Assembly (NCBI GenBank): GCA_022749755.1
Contig: CM040445.1
Coordinates: forward strand, 17,753,182-17,817,181
Direction of reading: 5' to 3'
Length of the DNA stretch: 64,000 nucleotides
Source: Azadirachta indica
Taxonomy: Eukaryota > Streptophyta > Magnoliopsida > Sapindales > Meliaceae
Shown here piece after piece: positions 61,240 to 64,000 of the stretch (positions within the stretch are counted from its first letter, which is position 1; each line of letters opens with the position of its first letter). The notes below the pieces were generated by a model. The model was not told the origin of the DNA and searched no databases. It saw only the letters and a list, made by a program, of their open reading frames with translations. Made by a program: the position numbers and the translations under genes.

Positions 61240-62047
61240 TGTTGGGATAAACTAATATAAACCAATTTGTGGAAGCACAATAATTACCTTATCTCCTCTT
61301 GCGTGAACCTAATAGAAAACAAACAAATAGAGCAACAATCTTTGGCACAAAATCAATTCTTGGACAGCAACCACATCATCAACAAAATAACGATAACACA
61401 ATCAATTTTAACGTGGAAAACCTCCCCAATGTGAGGAGTAAAAACCACGGGACCGTAGTCCACCCGAAAATCTCCTCTATAATCAAATAATGGGAATACA
61501 TAATTTCTCTTTAGTTAGAACTAGAGGTACACATTCATAATATTCTCAAGATCACACAATTTTGGTAAACAATCAAGTTTCAAAAAGAAATTAGAGAGAG
61601 TTCAAGAAAAACATCACCATAATGGTGGCCTAACTTTCAACCACGAAATCTAGAGAAAAAAGAGCTCTAAATATGATCTCCACCGTTCAGAATTTACTCC
61701 TCTGAATTAGGAAGCTGCTGGTAAAATTTCAGCTCAATCGGATCACGAATCGATCTCCGATTAGCCATTTGATCAAAACTGTCCCAAGTTTACTATTCTG
61801 CCTCTCTCTAAATGATGAACAGTAACCTCCTCTCTCTATGCGATGAACAGTGCCGCCTCTCTCCCTCTAAATGGTGAATAGTGCCCACCTCTCTCTTCTT
61901 AACTCATATATATATATATGTTGCAGCAAAAAAGAATACTAAACCCTACTTGAGAAAAGAGTAAAATGTTCTTGAGTTAATTGGGCTTAATTACTATGAA
62001 AGAGAAAATTTGGGCCATCTCCAAATAGGAGAAAACTCAACCCAATA
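61240..62047 (-). repeat. 3' LTR of a minus-strand Copia element
   Basis: It starts on the plus strand at TGTTGGGATAAAC and ends at CTCAACCCAATA, a damaged inverted TGTTGGG/CCCAACA pair. On the minus strand it begins just after a polypurine tract and contains near its end the block GGGGAGGTTTTCCACGTT, with GTGGTTTTTACTCCTCAC before it, typical of the U5 region of plant Copia LTRs. A (TA)n-like TATATATATATATG at 61906-61920 precedes leader-like sequence. Length about 808 bp. The partner LTR lies beyond the window, so the 5-bp duplication (perhaps CTTAC, 61235-61239) cannot be checked. Confidence 0.75.
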
Positions 62048-62049
62048 AA

Positions 62050-62062
62050 TCTCCCCCTTTCC
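62050..62062 (-). other. Polypurine tract of the Copia element
   Basis: Minus-strand GGAAAGGGGGAGA directly before the LTR: the primer for plus-strand DNA synthesis. Confidence 0.8.
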
Positions 62063-62074
62063 GACTATATGGAG

Positions 62075-64000
62075 GGACTTGCCAATCCAACAATCGAACA
62101 ACAAACTTCAAGCTTTTTTCTCGGAAGAGTTTTGGTTAACATATCAGAGGCATTGTGATCTGTGTGAATCTTTTCAAGCTCAAACATATTATCATTAAGT
62201 GCATCTCTCAACCAATGATATCTCACATCAATATGTTTTGATTTTGCATGAAAAGATGAATTCTTACTCAGGTGAATTGCACTCTGATTATCACAAAATA
62301 CTACATATCGCTGTTACTTGAAATCAAGTTCCTGTAAGAATCTCTTCATCCACAACAGTTCTTTGCATGCTTCAGTCGCTACAATGAATTCTGCCTCTGT
62401 AGTGGAAAGTGCAACACATTTTTGTAACCTTGATTGCCATGATACAGCTCCACTTGAAATTGTCATCAAGTAACCCGTAGTAGATTTTCGAGTATCAACA
62501 TCTCCAGCTATATTTGAGTCTGTATAGCCAACTAACACAGGTTCTCCACTTCCAAAAGTGAGTTTGAAATTGGAAGTATCTCGAAGATATCTCATAATCC
62601 ACTTCACTGCATTCCAATGCTCTCTTCCTAGATTGGATAAAAATCTACTAACAACATCAACTGCATGAGCTATATCTGGTCTTGTGCATACCATCGCATA
62701 CATCAAGCTTCCAACTGCTGAAGCATAAGGAACTTTTCCCATGTCTTCTTTCTCTTTATCTGTTGTAGGGGACTGCTTGGTACTTAACTTAAAGTGTGTA
62801 GCAAGATGAGTGCTAACCACTTTAGCGTTACTCATATTGAATCTTTTAAGTACCTTTTCAATGTAATACTCCTGTGATATACACAACTTCTTGGCTGCTT
62901 TATCTCGATAAATTCGGATGCCAAGGATTTGTTTTGCTGGCCCTAAATCCTTTATAGTAAAGGATTTGCTCAACTGCTTCTTTAACCTGTCAATTCTAGA
63001 AGCATTCCTGCCAACAATCAACATTTCATCAACATAAAGCAACAATATGATAAAATCATCATCAGAGAATTTCTACACAAAAACACAATGGTCAGAAGAA
63101 GTTTTCCGGTAGCCTTGCTCCCCCATAACTGATTCAAACTTTTTATACCACTGTCTTGGTGCTTGTTTCAAGTCATAGAGGCTTTTCTTCAACTTGCACA
63201 CATAGTCTTCTTTTCCTTTTATTCTGAAACCCTCTGGCTGCTCCATATAAATTTCTTTACTAAGTCCCCATGTAGAAAAACAGTCTTTACATCCATTTGC
63301 TCAACCTCTAAGTCAAGACTAGCCGCTATGCCCAATACCACACGAATGGATGACATCTTGACAACTGGAGAGAAGATTTCATTAAAATCAACACCTTTCC
63401 TTTGGTTAAATCTCTTGACAACCAATCTGGTTTTGTATTGTGGTTGCGAGGTATGTTCTTCCTATTTCACTCTGTACACCCATTTGTTTTTCAAAACTCT
63501 TTTACCCTTAGGTAACTTTACCAACTCAAATGTGTGATTTTCATACAGTGACTTCATCTCATCTTGCATAGCATCAATCCACTCCTTCTTGTGTCCACTT
63601 TCCACTACTTCTGCATAACATTCGGGTTCTCCCCCATCAGTTAGTAATACATACTCACTCGTAGGATACCGTGTGGAGGGCTGTCGGTTTCTGGTGGATC
63701 TTTTGAGTGGAGCATCTAGTGAAGCCTTTGAAGTAGATGACTGATCTTGAACATCATCATCAACCTCAACCTGTGTATGAGTGTCAATATCACCTGTACC
63801 ATGCTGGTCATCGAAGACTTCATCTGTAGGCTGTGCTGGAACATGTGTAGGAAGAACTGGATCCAAGTCTATCAACGCATCATTATACTGAGGCATTGCT
63901 TCTTTTGACTTCTCAATATCCTGTATAGTTTGATTTTCCATAAATACAGCATCCCGACTTCTTACAAGTTTCTTTTGCACTGGATCATAAAACCTGTAGC
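62075..64000 (-). pseudogene. Copia pol: integrase end, reverse transcriptase, RNase H (partial, few lesions)
   Basis: It enters from the window edge. 63980-63462 is open: the integrase C-terminal tail with KRSTRNRQPSTRY, then the RT start (KKEWIDAMQDEMKSLYENHT, KGKRVLKNKWVYRVK), ending at a stop. 63425-63219 gives KRFNQRKGVDFNEIFSPVVK and EQMDVKTVFLHGDL, then a frameshift. 63045-62314 is open for 243 codons; the catalytic motif reads YVDE instead of YVDD, followed by CTRPDIAHAV and the RNase H start (GYTDSNIAGDVDTRKSTTG, LSTTEAEF). A nonsense codon (TAA) stops it at 62314; the same frame continues with YVVFCDNQSAIHL, SKHIDVRYHWL and DMLTKTLP to about 62100. Few lesions compared with the other copies, so this is the youngest pol in the window, but it is still dead. 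Confidence 0.9.

Overview
This is an AT-rich nuclear plant window, most likely from a eudicot (probably a woody rosid; the species cannot be fixed from sequence alone). The evidence is one RPS2/RPS5-type CC-NB-LRR resistance gene with a plant GT-AG intron, plant Copia and Gypsy retrotransposons primed by initiator-tRNA-Met sites, a FAR1-like pseudogene, and many MITE and foldback elements. A 100-base run of N (32564-32663) shows that this is a scaffold join. Apart from the resistance gene, I see no convincing intact host gene.

Layout. 0.6-1.3 kb: decayed Copia gag (minus). 3.1-7.8 kb: about 19 terminal repeats of a TRIM-type miniature LTR element in tandem, the first five inverted relative to the rest, and the last part ordered as a three-LTR higher-order repeat. 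7.9-11.5 kb: dead Gypsy pol, split by a 2.0 kb hAT-like element with an 8-bp target duplication. 11.6-27.7 kb: three diverged copies of a 2-2.5 kb non-coding segment; the middle copy is split by a 7.5 kb Copia element (with its own nested insertion) and two MITEs. 27.8-28.75 kb: a near-perfect foldback element just upstream of the resistance gene. 29.3-32.56 kb: the NLR, cut off by the assembly gap. 35.4-37.6 kb: two more foldback elements. 37.6-43.6 kb: deleted Gypsy-like element. 44-45 kb: FAR1/FRS-MULE pseudogene with a hAT-like MITE at its 5' end. 45-61 kb: AT-rich repeats, microsatellites, a SINE-like sequence and a 1.6 kb foldback element. 61.2-64 kb: minus-strand Copia with one LTR and the 3' part of pol, running off the window.

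Biologically this looks like the eroding edge of an NLR locus in which repeats have piled up. Two patterns stand out. One is the ordered TRIM array. The other is that three separate long-inverted-repeat elements (8.3, 36.2 and 53.3 kb) each carry a tRNA-like A-box/B-box module in both arms, always pointing outwards. All copies of retrotransposon pol seen here are damaged, including the catalytic motifs. All alignments and identities are by eye; boundaries without stated target duplications are approximate.
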